IMG/VR virus record: IMGVR_UViG_3300030090_005473 | Location: 1-42,067 of that record | Length of the DNA stretch: 42,067 nucleotides | Direction: 5' to 3' (one strand) | DNA from: a virus | Part shown: piece after piece, positions 25,486 to 34,512 of the stretch | Layout: each line of letters opens with the position of its first letter | Position numbering within the stretch: the first letter of the stretch is position 1 | Made by a program: the position numbers and the translations under genes | The notes under the pieces: generated by a model | Told to the model about the DNA's origin: nothing | What the model saw: only the letters and a program-made list of their open reading frames with translations | Database searches by the model: none

Positions 25486-28400
25486 ACATAGGTTTAGAAT
25501 CGATCGATAAAATATATCATATAGCTGATGTTCATGTTCGAAATGTAAAACGACATAAAGAATATCAATTAGTTTTCAAAAGATTATACAAATATATTAA
25601 GAAAACAAAAACAGATAATTCTATTATTTATGTTGCTGGAGATATAGTACATGCAAAAACAGATATGTCCCCAGAACTAGTAGCAGTAGTATCTGATTTC
25701 TTTAAGAAATTATCAGATATAGCACCTACATTAGTAATAACAGGAAACCATGATTGTAATCTAAATAATAGTTACAGACTAGACGCCTTAAGTCCTATTG
25801 TTAAAGCCTTGAATCATCAAAATCTACACTATCTTAAAGACAATGGTATATATTGTATTTCCGGAGTACACTTTAACGTAATGTCGGTATTTGATAAGCC
25901 TGTTGATTATATAAAAGCAGAAGATTTTATAGGAGATTATAAGATTGCGCTCCACCATGGTTCGGTTCATAATGCATCAACAGATGCTGGGTTTACTTTA
26001 AGTAATACTCATGTAACTACAAATATATTCGAAGGACATGATTTAGTTTTATTAGGAGATATTCATAAACCACAGTATTTGAATGAAGATAAAACTATTG
26101 CATATGCTGGATCATTAATTCAACAAAATCACGGAGAATCATTAGGCCATGGTATCATGGAATGGGATCTTGCTTCTAAAAAATGTAAGTTTGTTGAAAT
26201 ACCAAATGATTATGGATATTATACATACCATATAGATAAAGGTAAAATAACAAACCCTAGTGATAAGATTCCAATACGTCCTAGATTAAGATTAAAAGTA
26301 AAAGATACTGATTCAGCTACTCTTAAAGAATTGGTTGCAAAAATTAAATCAGAATATCAAGTTCAAGATATTTCCATACAAAAAATAAATGCATTAAATA
26401 CAAATGATGTTAAAAATAAAATTAATTTTGGAAATATACGAGATGTAGAATGGCAAAATAAAGTTATTACAGAATATTTAACAGATGAATATGCATTAGA
26501 TGATACATTGTTAGATACGGTAAGACATATTAACAGAACAGTTCATTCTAAATTACCAACAAGTACATTAACAAGAAATATCACTTGGACTCCAAAAAAG
26601 TTTGAATTTTCAAATATGTTTAGTTATGGAGATAACAATCAAATAGATTTTTCAAACATGAATGGATTATATGGATTATTTGCACCAAATGCTTCAGGTA
26701 AATCAACATTGTTAGATGCATTATCATTTTGTTGTTTCGATAGATGTTCTAGAACAAAATTTGCTAAACATGTTTTGAATAATAAGAAAAGTAGATTTCA
26801 TTGTAAATTTGAATTTGAATTAGGTAAATACAAATATTTTATCGAACGTAATGCACGGAAACATAATAATGGCCATGTTAAAGTTAATGTCGATTTTTGG
26901 AGAATTGATAATGACGGTAATTATGAAAGTTTAAACGGAGATCAAAGAGATTCTACAAATAAAATAATTCAACAATATTTAGGAACATATGATGATTTTG
27001 TATTAACTGCATTATCATTACAAAATAATAATACTGGATTTATCGATAAAAGTCAAAGAGAAAGAAAAGAATTATTATCACAATTTTTAGATATTGATAT
27101 ATTTGAACAACTATATCAAATTGGCCACGATGAAATTAGAGAAACAGCGGCATTAATCAGAGAATATAAACGAAAAGATTTTTCAACAGATTTAGCATCA
27201 TCAAATGATATAATAACTCAATATACAGGCTCATATGAACAAATGAAAGTTGATAAAAATGAACATGAAGAAATGAAAACTAATCTTAATGATATTATTT
27301 TTACAATGACAAAGGAGCTTAAAAAAGTTGATGATACATTAGATAGTCCAGAAGATATTGATAAAGAAATTCAGAGTATAGAAGAAGATCTTGAAGACAT
27401 TATCATGTCAAGAGATACTCAAAAAGAAATAATTCGTGAACAGAAGAAACTAATAAAAGAAACAAATCAAAAAATAAATAAAGTTGACGAATCTAAACTA
27501 AATCAGTCTATTACAGATTTAGCTAATTATCAATCAGAAGTTATCAAATTGAATAATGATCTAAAGATGAAACAATTGAAAATTCAACATGCTGAAAAAA
27601 TGGTTTCTAAATTAGATAAACATGAATGGGACGAAGATTGTAGTTATTGTATGGCAAATCCATGGTTACATGAAACTAAACAAGTTGCAGATCTTTTACC
27701 AAAATTAAAAGAAGAAGAATTTGATATCATATCTCATATACAAGAAGTTGAAAGTAGTATAAATAGTATTGAAGAACAAAAACCAAAAGAAAAGTTATTT
27801 GCCTTAAATACTATAAAGCAATCATTGATAGAAAATGAAAGAACATTAAATAATCAAGAAAGAGAATTAGAACAATTCAAATGGCAAATCCATAAAGGAC
27901 GAGAAGACTTAAAATCTAAAAAATCTGAACTTAAAAAATCTCTAAAACAAAAAGATAATATAATATTCAATGAAAGTAAAAATAATGAAATTCAAGAAAT
28001 TAGAGATGAAATATCGACAGTTAGTTTAGAATTAGGACAATTAGATTCAAAATTATTATCATTGTCTGGTAAATTAAAAATGGCAGAAAAAACTAGAGAA
28101 GATGCTCAAGGTGGAATAGATAGATTAAAAGAATTAGAACAACAGTATCAAGGATATGAATATTATCAAAAAGCTGTTTATCGAGACGGCGTTCCATATC
28201 ATTTAATAACAAAAGCACTTCCGCAAATAGAATCTGAAATAAATAATATTCTTAATCAAATTGTTGAATTTACAATAGTATTACATACAGATGGTAAAAA
28301 TATAAATGCTCATATTGTTTATGATAATGACAATTATTGGCCATTAGAATTAACATCGGGTATGGAAAAGTTTATTTCATCATTAGCTATTAGAACTTCT

Positions 28401-28628
28401 TTAATAAATGTATCAAATCTTCCAAGACCAAACTTCTTAGCAATTGATGAAGGATTTGGCGTATTAGATTCAGATAATCTTAATTCAATGTTCATGTTAT
28501 TTGATTATCTAAAATCACAATTTGGCTTCTTAATGTGTATTTCTCATATAGATGCTATGAGGGATATTGTAGATAAACTGATAGAGATTAAGAAGGTAAA
28601 TGGATACTCTGAAATTGACTTCACCTAA
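25473..28628 (+). CDS. 47-46: fused gp47-gp46 recombination nuclease (Mre11-Rad50 / SbcD-SbcC)
   Basis: 1051 aa in one frame. In T4, gp47 (nuclease) and gp46 (ATPase) are separate and resect DNA ends for recombination-dependent replication. Here residues 1-340 are the phosphoesterase: ADVH (18-21), AGDIVH (55-60), GNHD (91-94), then LGDIHKPQ near 195-202 and AGSLIQQNHGE. Residues about 365-1051 are the SMC-like ATPase: Walker A GLFAPNASGKST (399-410), a long coiled coil (about 560-900) with a zinc-hook CSYC near 723-726, the signature LTSGMEKFISSLAIR (about 959-973), and Walker B FLAIDEGFGVLD (about 988-999). The joint has no stop or frameshift. All catalytic motifs are intact, so a single-chain complex is expected. 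Confidence 0.93.
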   Translation: MRNIDIGLESIDKIYHIADVHVRNVKRHKEYQLVFKRLYKYIKKTKTDNSIIYVAGDIVHAKTDMSPELVAVVSDFFKKLSDIAPTLVITGNHDCNLNNSYRLDALSPIVKALNHQNLHYLKDNGIYCISGVHFNVMSVFDKPVDYIKAEDFIGDYKIALHHGSVHNASTDAGFTLSNTHVTTNIFEGHDLVLLGDIHKPQYLNEDKTIAYAGSLIQQNHGESLGHGIMEWDLASKKCKFVEIPNDYGYYTYHIDKGKITNPSDKIPIRPRLRLKVKDTDSATLKELVAKIKSEYQVQDISIQKINALNTNDVKNKINFGNIRDVEWQNKVITEYLTDEYALDDTLLDTVRHINRTVHSKLPTSTLTRNITWTPKKFEFSNMFSYGDNNQIDFSNMNGLYGLFAPNASGKSTLLDALSFCCFDRCSRTKFAKHVLNNKKSRFHCKFEFELGKYKYFIERNARKHNNGHVKVNVDFWRIDNDGNYESLNGDQRDSTNKIIQQYLGTYDDFVLTALSLQNNNTGFIDKSQRERKELLSQFLDIDIFEQLYQIGHDEIRETAALIREYKRKDFSTDLASSNDIITQYTGSYEQMKVDKNEHEEMKTNLNDIIFTMTKELKKVDDTLDSPEDIDKEIQSIEEDLEDIIMSRDTQKEIIREQKKLIKETNQKINKVDESKLNQSITDLANYQSEVIKLNNDLKMKQLKIQHAEKMVSKLDKHEWDEDCSYCMANPWLHETKQVADLLPKLKEEEFDIISHIQEVESSINSIEEQKPKEKLFALNTIKQSLIENERTLNNQERELEQFKWQIHKGREDLKSKKSELKKSLKQKDNIIFNESKNNEIQEIRDEISTVSLELGQLDSKLLSLSGKLKMAEKTREDAQGGIDRLKELEQQYQGYEYYQKAVYRDGVPYHLITKALPQIESEINNILNQIVEFTIVLHTDGKNINAHIVYDNDNYWPLELTSGMEKFISSLAIRTSLINVSNLPRPNFLAIDEGFGVLDSDNLNSMFMLFDYLKSQFGFLMCISHIDAMRDIVDKLIEIKKVNGYSEIDFT

Positions 28629-28649
28629 TATTTATATTAAAATAGGTGA
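28621..28649 (+). repeat. inverted repeat around candidate late promoter 5
   Basis: Perfect 7-bp arms TCACCTA (28621-28627) and TAGGTGA (28643-28649) with a 15-nt AT-only loop carrying ATATTTATATTAAA. The left arm overlaps the stop of the gp47-gp46 gene. The arm sequence differs from the 6623-6650 repeat, but the arrangement is the same. Confidence 0.5.
28628..28641 (+). promoter_or_regulatory. candidate late promoter 5
   Basis: ATATTTATATTAAA, 14 nt before the ATG at 28656 of the fibre gene, switching from the replication genes back to late expression. Confidence 0.5.
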
Positions 28650-28655
28650 TATCAT

Positions 28656-31600
28656 ATGCCAGCAGGAACTTGGAATCTCGGTCGGTTACGAAAACGAGTA
28701 GATTATGTAGGTGTCAAAGATTTAGGCACTATTAGAATACGAGATAATTCTCCTTTCTCCGACCAATTCTTTAATATTACAGATTTTCCTACTACATTAA
28801 CAGGTGGAAAGAATCTTTTTAAGATCAAAGCATCTGCTAACACTTTAGTTAGAAATTCAAAAATTCATATTGAAATATTAGATTCAAATGGAAATCCGAT
28901 TTACTATGAACCAGTTCAATATTTAGAACAAGATGGTACACGTGTAATAGCTGTTTATTTATATCCTGATACACCATTTGGTGTTGCAACTGTATATGTA
29001 GCAGGTAGAGCAAGAGTTGATCCTAATAGCGGTAGAATTTTAAGGTCGAGTCAAGATGTACAAGATAGAGATTATTTAAACTATCCAAATGTATTATGGC
29101 AACGAACAGTAACATGTGCACCAGAAAGATTCAATTCAACAGAAATTATTTTTACTCAAAGACCAACTGTTACATTACGTGAACGTATTGAACCATATCT
29201 TGTTATTGAAAACTTAACAAATGTTGCAACACATAGTGTTGGTTGTGGTAGATATAATATTAATCCAATGCCACAAGCAACATCAACCAGTACTTTTACT
29301 AGTGTAACATCTGTTATAGGATTAGCAGGTGATTATGCAACGAAGTCAGTATTACAAGGAGGATTTGCTAAAGGAACGCCTAAGCTAAGCTCATTTACAA
29401 CCTTCGTTGAAGTAAATTCAACAATATCAAAAGCACTATCCGCAGGAGGCGGAAATGTATTTTCTAATGCTACATCATTAGCCGGCGACAAAGGAAGTGA
29501 CGTTGTATCTACATTTATTGATGAACAATCTGAAACTAATATAATCTATGCAACAAATGAATCTAGATTTACCACAGATTGTGATTTCTTTACAGCTGAT
29601 ATGGCATCTGGTGATGTAATTAAAGTTGTTGAACCAACAGTAACACCTGATTCAGCAGGAGCAAAAATTGGAGGAAACCATAACTTGCTTGTACCATATA
29701 ATCAAGCAAATAACGGAGGTTTTGGAGACGGGACTTTATCCAATAATGGTGCAGGTGTTACAAATGATTTATCAGGATCTTATTATCTTGCAATATCACA
29801 AATAATATCTTCAACCGAAGCTCGTGTAATAATGATTAATCAACCTCAATCATTTGCACATCCGAGTGACTTTGATCCTGCAGGAAAGTTTCAAGTTAAG
29901 TTAAATGCATTAGGAGGTAAAATAGCTGGTAATCTTGGATTTGTTGTTCCGCCAAGTCAATATGTAGACGTTGCCGCCGGCGCTAATTTTACAGCAAGTT
30001 ATACAGCTAATTTTGCAACATCAACATCAGAACAATCACAATCATTTGCAGAAATAACGCTAGGTAATTTAGAACCAGCAACTGGTGATGTATATAAAGT
30101 AAAAACATTTTATAAACCTGGAGGAGCATTTGGTGATTTTACAGACTTAGGCGAAACAGTAATTGAACAATTTGAAGTATTAACAGATTCAGGTTCAACA
30201 GAAACAACTGCATTAATAGGAGCAACAGCTAGAAGAATGGGATTCTTTACTAGTTTAGGAGAATTTCATAACTATTGGACAGCAAGTTTAAGTACTACTG
30301 CAACCGGTCCGATACTACCATCTAATCCATTAACACCAGACTTCTTACCAAATGATTTAATGAGTGGTATACGATTACAGCCTGAAGTAAATTTCTCTTC
30401 AGCTAGAACATTTGGTTACATACACCTTAAAGATGAATATAGACCATTTTTATCTGCCGGAACTCAATATGTGTTATCATTAAATGCATTTGCAGATACT
30501 AGTACAACAACATCTGACCCTCAAGTAGCTGCAGCACAGTTACCTAGAATGGATATTTATATTTCTGGTAGTGATGAAAATAGTGTTATTGCAGCAGATG
30601 AATTAACATTAGATGCATATGCAGCAACAGAGCCAGCCAATATTTATGCACCATTAGATAATACCAATGTACAAGTTCTAACATTAAATACAGGTGCCAA
30701 TCCTGCATCACAAGCTGTTGATATGCAAACCGGTGGAGATTTTGGAACACGTGTAGGAACAATATTATTACCAGAATCAGGTAGTAATTTTGGTATGGCA
30801 TTTAGATTTCAAAATGGTATATTTGATCAAAAAGCAGATGTATATTTAGTAGTACGAAATGGAAGATTTACAATATCAAATGTTAGTATAAAAACATTTA
30901 ATGAATCTAAGTTTACACCAAACTTTATGAGATTCCAAAAACGTATTCCATCTCAATTCTTAAATATCCCATTAACATTTAAACTTCAGTTTTTAGATTT
31001 CTTAAATAATCAAGCTGAAACAGAAATATTTATATATCCGGTATTATTTACTGGAGAAAATACATTAATTGCCGGACCTAATAACTTATTAACTGGTTCT
31101 GTATTTGTAGGTAACTCAATAGGTGCTGGTATAGAAATATCAGGACAAAATTCTGGATTTATTAGATCAGTAGGTTATGCAGGATTCAATTCTGCATCAA
31201 GAACAGATCAACCAGGTGGATTCTTAATGTATACAGGTTCTGTGTTACCAAATCTACCAGATCAATATCAAGGTGTTGGTATTGAATTAGTTGAACATTC
31301 GGAATCATTCTTAAGATTTGCAACAGATACTGTATCCGGAAAAGCACCAGGATTAGATGTTAGAACACCAAAATTCTTTTTAGGTGGTAATAGTAATTTT
31401 ATATCTGGGTCAAATGGTAACATAGAAATATCATCAAGTAATTTTCATCTGCAAAATGACGGTGATGTAATAATGCAAGGTACTATTACAGCAGAAGCTG
31501 GTGGTACAATTGGTGGATTTACTATTGGAGATTCTGCAATTTTTAAAGATGATATAGTAAGAATATCTTCTTCATTAAATACAAATGATCCAGCATCATT

Positions 31601-34499
31601 TATATCATCAAGTGCATTTAAAGTTAGCGCCGGAGGAAATATAACAGGTTCAGATATAAGATTAGATGGCGGACGAATTGGTGGATTTGAAATAGATGGT
31701 AATCGATTACTTTCTACAACAGCTCCAGGAGAAGGTGACTTAACTGTTAATAGAAGATCATTACAAATTTATGCAACTCCAACTTTTAAAGCCGTCCGTG
31801 TTCAAACAACCGGTTCAGCAACATTGCCTAGAATTGAAATGTTTTATTCTGCAGATAGTAATTTTGGTTTTAGAGCTATAGATGCTGACGGAACAACACC
31901 AATATTTTTAGGAAAATCAGGTAATGTATCATCTAATACAATAGCCGGCTGGACTATCGACGGCGAAAAATTTAGCGGTGGCCAAATGGTCATCAAAAAA
32001 TCAGGAACAATTGAATCATTAGGTTTTGCTAGTAATGTAGCAGGATCAGGATTTAGATTAACAGCAGACCAAGGAGGATTTTTAGAAGTTGAAAATGCAA
32101 GAATTAGAGGTACATTATCAACAGCGACATTTGAAAAAGAATCTGTAAATGCAGTAGGAGGTCAATTATATGTTGCAAATTCAACAGTATTAACAGGATC
32201 ATCTGTAGCACCAGGAGGAATACATTCGTCGACAACCACAACAATGTCTGTAGAAAATGTAACAGGGTTTGCTCAAAATGAAATATTAACTGCTAAAAAA
32301 GTATCACCGACAGGATTTGCAACAGAATATATTTTAGTAGAATCAGCATCTCGAACAAATTCATCAAGTGATACAGATTTATCCGGACTATTATTTGTAC
32401 AAAGAGGTTATAGTGGTTCAACTACTATAGGATCTACTTCAGGATCTTTAGGTGATCTGCCTAGTGCTGCTCAATCATATTCTGGTTCGCAAGTAATTGT
32501 ATCAACAGGTAAAATAGGTACTGGATATATTAGATTAAATGCTAATCCAAATGACCCTACTACACCATTTATTGATATTATAGAACGTACAGGTTCAAAT
32601 ATATATGACATAGAATTAAAAGCTCGATTAGGTGACTTATCAGGAATTGCAGATAATATAAATGGCACAGCAGTTTCAGGTTTTGGTTTATATACAGACA
32701 ATGCATTCTTGAAAGGAGGAATAGTTGCAACATATGGTTCGATAGGTGGATTTACAATAACTTCTGATGAGTTATCAGGAAATAATTTTTCAATTAGTAC
32801 ATCAGATAAAAGAATTACATTAGGAACAAGCAATGATGTCTTTATAGCAGATGCAGATTCCGGTATACAATTAGGACATGCAACGTTTGCAAGTGCTCCA
32901 TTTAGTGTTACACCGGGCGGTGTGTTAAAAGCAGAATCAGGTACAGTTGGTGGATTTACTCTAGGTAATTCAACTCTTACTACAGCTGGGGTTAGAATTG
33001 GAAACAACACTGAATTATTATTTATATCATCAAGTAAATTTAAAGTAGATCATAATGGTAACATGACCGCGAGTAATGCATTATTTGATTCAGTAACTAT
33101 TCAAGGTAATACTACTGGTAGTAATGCATTTTTCCAAAATGTAACTGTAGCTGGTAATATTTCAAATGTAATAACTGTAACCGCTGCTAATTCATCATCA
33201 TTTTTCTCTAATGTTGGTTCAGCTCGAGTTAATTTCTTAGCAGATGGCTCCGGAGGTGGAGGAATTGCAAGTACATATATTATTGATACTCCTCCATTTA
33301 ATACCAATGCACAATTACCTAAACCAATCGATGATATATTAATGCCATTAGCAGGTGCCGGCAATCAAGTATCGGTAACATTAGTAATTAGTACTGGAAG
33401 TGTTGAACTTAGTGGTGCTACCATGGGTACGATTGGTAATGGTATGGGAAGTAGTAAATCTGGTACATCATTTAATTTGAATGAAGGACAATCATATACC
33501 TTTACTAAAAATGCTGGAGGAATAACAACCTTCATGGGAGGTTCAGATACAGATGCTTCAAATGTAATGATTTTCAATATTGTTAGTGGTAGTGTATTTT
33601 CTGGTTCATTTGTTGGTGATGGTTCTGGATTATCAGGAACAGGTGGTGGCGGTGGGTCAGCTGATAATCTTGGTAATCATACAATGACACAAGATTTAGA
33701 TGCAGATGATAATTGTATATTTGATTTAAGATGTATAACTGGTTCAACAGTTAATAGTTCTGGTCGTACGCCTGAATTAGAAATTTTAGCAAATGTAACT
33801 GTTGATGGAAGTTTTAGAGCATTAGGTTCGGATATAACCATGGAAAGTGGTAGTATAATAATGTCGGGTGATATAAGTGGTAGTGCATCATCAACAGGTT
33901 CGTTTGCTCATATTATTACCGATGGAGATACAATTGAATTTATAAATAGAGGTACAAAATTAGGACAACTAAAAGTATCTGATGCAGATGGATTTTCATT
34001 CGATGCTGAAGGCGGCGGCTCTCGTAAAAAAGCTCGTATGGGAGACTTAATAGTTAATTCTGCAGTATCTGCTGGAGTAGTTTCAGGATCTTTCTTTAGA
34101 GGTGATAACATAGGTCAAATTATAGATAATATGGTATACTTAACTCCTATAGACTTTTTTAGTTATGATTCTACTGCAAATATTGGAACCATAACTGCTA
34201 GAGGTAGAGGTATTTTAGATAATGGTCGACGTGCTTTATGTCGTGCAGACTTCATAGTGCCATCAGGATATGAAGCTAAACATGTCTTAGCATATGGAAA
34301 TAATTCTAGAGATGTAATAAACGTTTACAAATTTACTTTTGGTACATTAACTAATACAATAGTAGTTTCCGGCGGAACAGTTAATACAACAGCAAACTTT
34401 TCATCTGCAGCAACTGCAGGAGAAAGAGTTGTTGTAGAATGGCAAAGTAGCGGAGGATCAGAATTATACGGAGCTCAAGTAACATTGTTACCAACATAA
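28656..34499 (+). CDS. giant fibre-like virion protein with IGGF-type repeats
   Basis: 1947 aa, Ser/Thr/Gly/Asn-rich and beta-rich throughout. Residues 1-200 (RIRDNSPFSDQFFNITDFPTTLTGGKN and following) look like an attachment domain. From about 945, imperfect copies of a (G)xIxGFxI unit occur: TIGGFTIG (about 951), RIGGFEIDG (about 1006), IAGWTIDG (about 1095), SIGGFTIT (about 1360) and TVGGFTLG (about 1428), often followed by FISSSxFKV. Such units are common in trimeric phage tail fibres and tip proteins. The region after 1630 has Gly-rich linkers (GTGGGGGS), and the last 120 residues form a beta-rich tip. Probable host-recognition fibre; not clearly equal to T4 gp34, gp37, gp10 or gp12. No intramolecular chaperone motif was recognised. 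Confidence 0.83.
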   Translation: MPAGTWNLGRLRKRVDYVGVKDLGTIRIRDNSPFSDQFFNITDFPTTLTGGKNLFKIKASANTLVRNSKIHIEILDSNGNPIYYEPVQYLEQDGTRVIAVYLYPDTPFGVATVYVAGRARVDPNSGRILRSSQDVQDRDYLNYPNVLWQRTVTCAPERFNSTEIIFTQRPTVTLRERIEPYLVIENLTNVATHSVGCGRYNINPMPQATSTSTFTSVTSVIGLAGDYATKSVLQGGFAKGTPKLSSFTTFVEVNSTISKALSAGGGNVFSNATSLAGDKGSDVVSTFIDEQSETNIIYATNESRFTTDCDFFTADMASGDVIKVVEPTVTPDSAGAKIGGNHNLLVPYNQANNGGFGDGTLSNNGAGVTNDLSGSYYLAISQIISSTEARVIMINQPQSFAHPSDFDPAGKFQVKLNALGGKIAGNLGFVVPPSQYVDVAAGANFTASYTANFATSTSEQSQSFAEITLGNLEPATGDVYKVKTFYKPGGAFGDFTDLGETVIEQFEVLTDSGSTETTALIGATARRMGFFTSLGEFHNYWTASLSTTATGPILPSNPLTPDFLPNDLMSGIRLQPEVNFSSARTFGYIHLKDEYRPFLSAGTQYVLSLNAFADTSTTTSDPQVAAAQLPRMDIYISGSDENSVIAADELTLDAYAATEPANIYAPLDNTNVQVLTLNTGANPASQAVDMQTGGDFGTRVGTILLPESGSNFGMAFRFQNGIFDQKADVYLVVRNGRFTISNVSIKTFNESKFTPNFMRFQKRIPSQFLNIPLTFKLQFLDFLNNQAETEIFIYPVLFTGENTLIAGPNNLLTGSVFVGNSIGAGIEISGQNSGFIRSVGYAGFNSASRTDQPGGFLMYTGSVLPNLPDQYQGVGIELVEHSESFLRFATDTVSGKAPGLDVRTPKFFLGGNSNFISGSNGNIEISSSNFHLQNDGDVIMQGTITAEAGGTIGGFTIGDSAIFKDDIVRISSSLNTNDPASFISSSAFKVSAGGNITGSDIRLDGGRIGGFEIDGNRLLSTTAPGEGDLTVNRRSLQIYATPTFKAVRVQTTGSATLPRIEMFYSADSNFGFRAIDADGTTPIFLGKSGNVSSNTIAGWTIDGEKFSGGQMVIKKSGTIESLGFASNVAGSGFRLTADQGGFLEVENARIRGTLSTATFEKESVNAVGGQLYVANSTVLTGSSVAPGGIHSSTTTTMSVENVTGFAQNEILTAKKVSPTGFATEYILVESASRTNSSSDTDLSGLLFVQRGYSGSTTIGSTSGSLGDLPSAAQSYSGSQVIVSTGKIGTGYIRLNANPNDPTTPFIDIIERTGSNIYDIELKARLGDLSGIADNINGTAVSGFGLYTDNAFLKGGIVATYGSIGGFTITSDELSGNNFSISTSDKRITLGTSNDVFIADADSGIQLGHATFASAPFSVTPGGVLKAESGTVGGFTLGNSTLTTAGVRIGNNTELLFISSSKFKVDHNGNMTASNALFDSVTIQGNTTGSNAFFQNVTVAGNISNVITVTAANSSSFFSNVGSARVNFLADGSGGGGIASTYIIDTPPFNTNAQLPKPIDDILMPLAGAGNQVSVTLVISTGSVELSGATMGTIGNGMGSSKSGTSFNLNEGQSYTFTKNAGGITTFMGGSDTDASNVMIFNIVSGSVFSGSFVGDGSGLSGTGGGGGSADNLGNHTMTQDLDADDNCIFDLRCITGSTVNSSGRTPELEILANVTVDGSFRALGSDITMESGSIIMSGDISGSASSTGSFAHIITDGDTIEFINRGTKLGQLKVSDADGFSFDAEGGGSRKKARMGDLIVNSAVSAGVVSGSFFRGDNIGQIIDNMVYLTPIDFFSYDSTANIGTITARGRGILDNGRRALCRADFIVPSGYEAKHVLAYGNNSRDVINVYKFTFGTLTNTIVVSGGTVNTTANFSSAATAGERVVVEWQSSGGSELYGAQVTLLPT

Positions 34500-34512
34500 T
34501 ATTTATATTAAA
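34499..34512 (+). promoter_or_regulatory. candidate late promoter 6, overlaps annotated start
   Basis: ATATTTATATTAAA, identical to copies 4 and 5, starting in the upstream stop codon. Its last base is the A of the ATG at 34512. If it is a promoter, transcripts would begin downstream of that ATG, and translation would have to start at the in-frame ATG at 34542. Confidence 0.48.

Noticed and set aside
32471-33010. 179-aa open frame on the minus strand inside the fibre gene
   Set aside because: Low-complexity Pro/Val/Ile-rich translation antisense to a clear repeat region; no leader signal; every real gene here is on the + strand.
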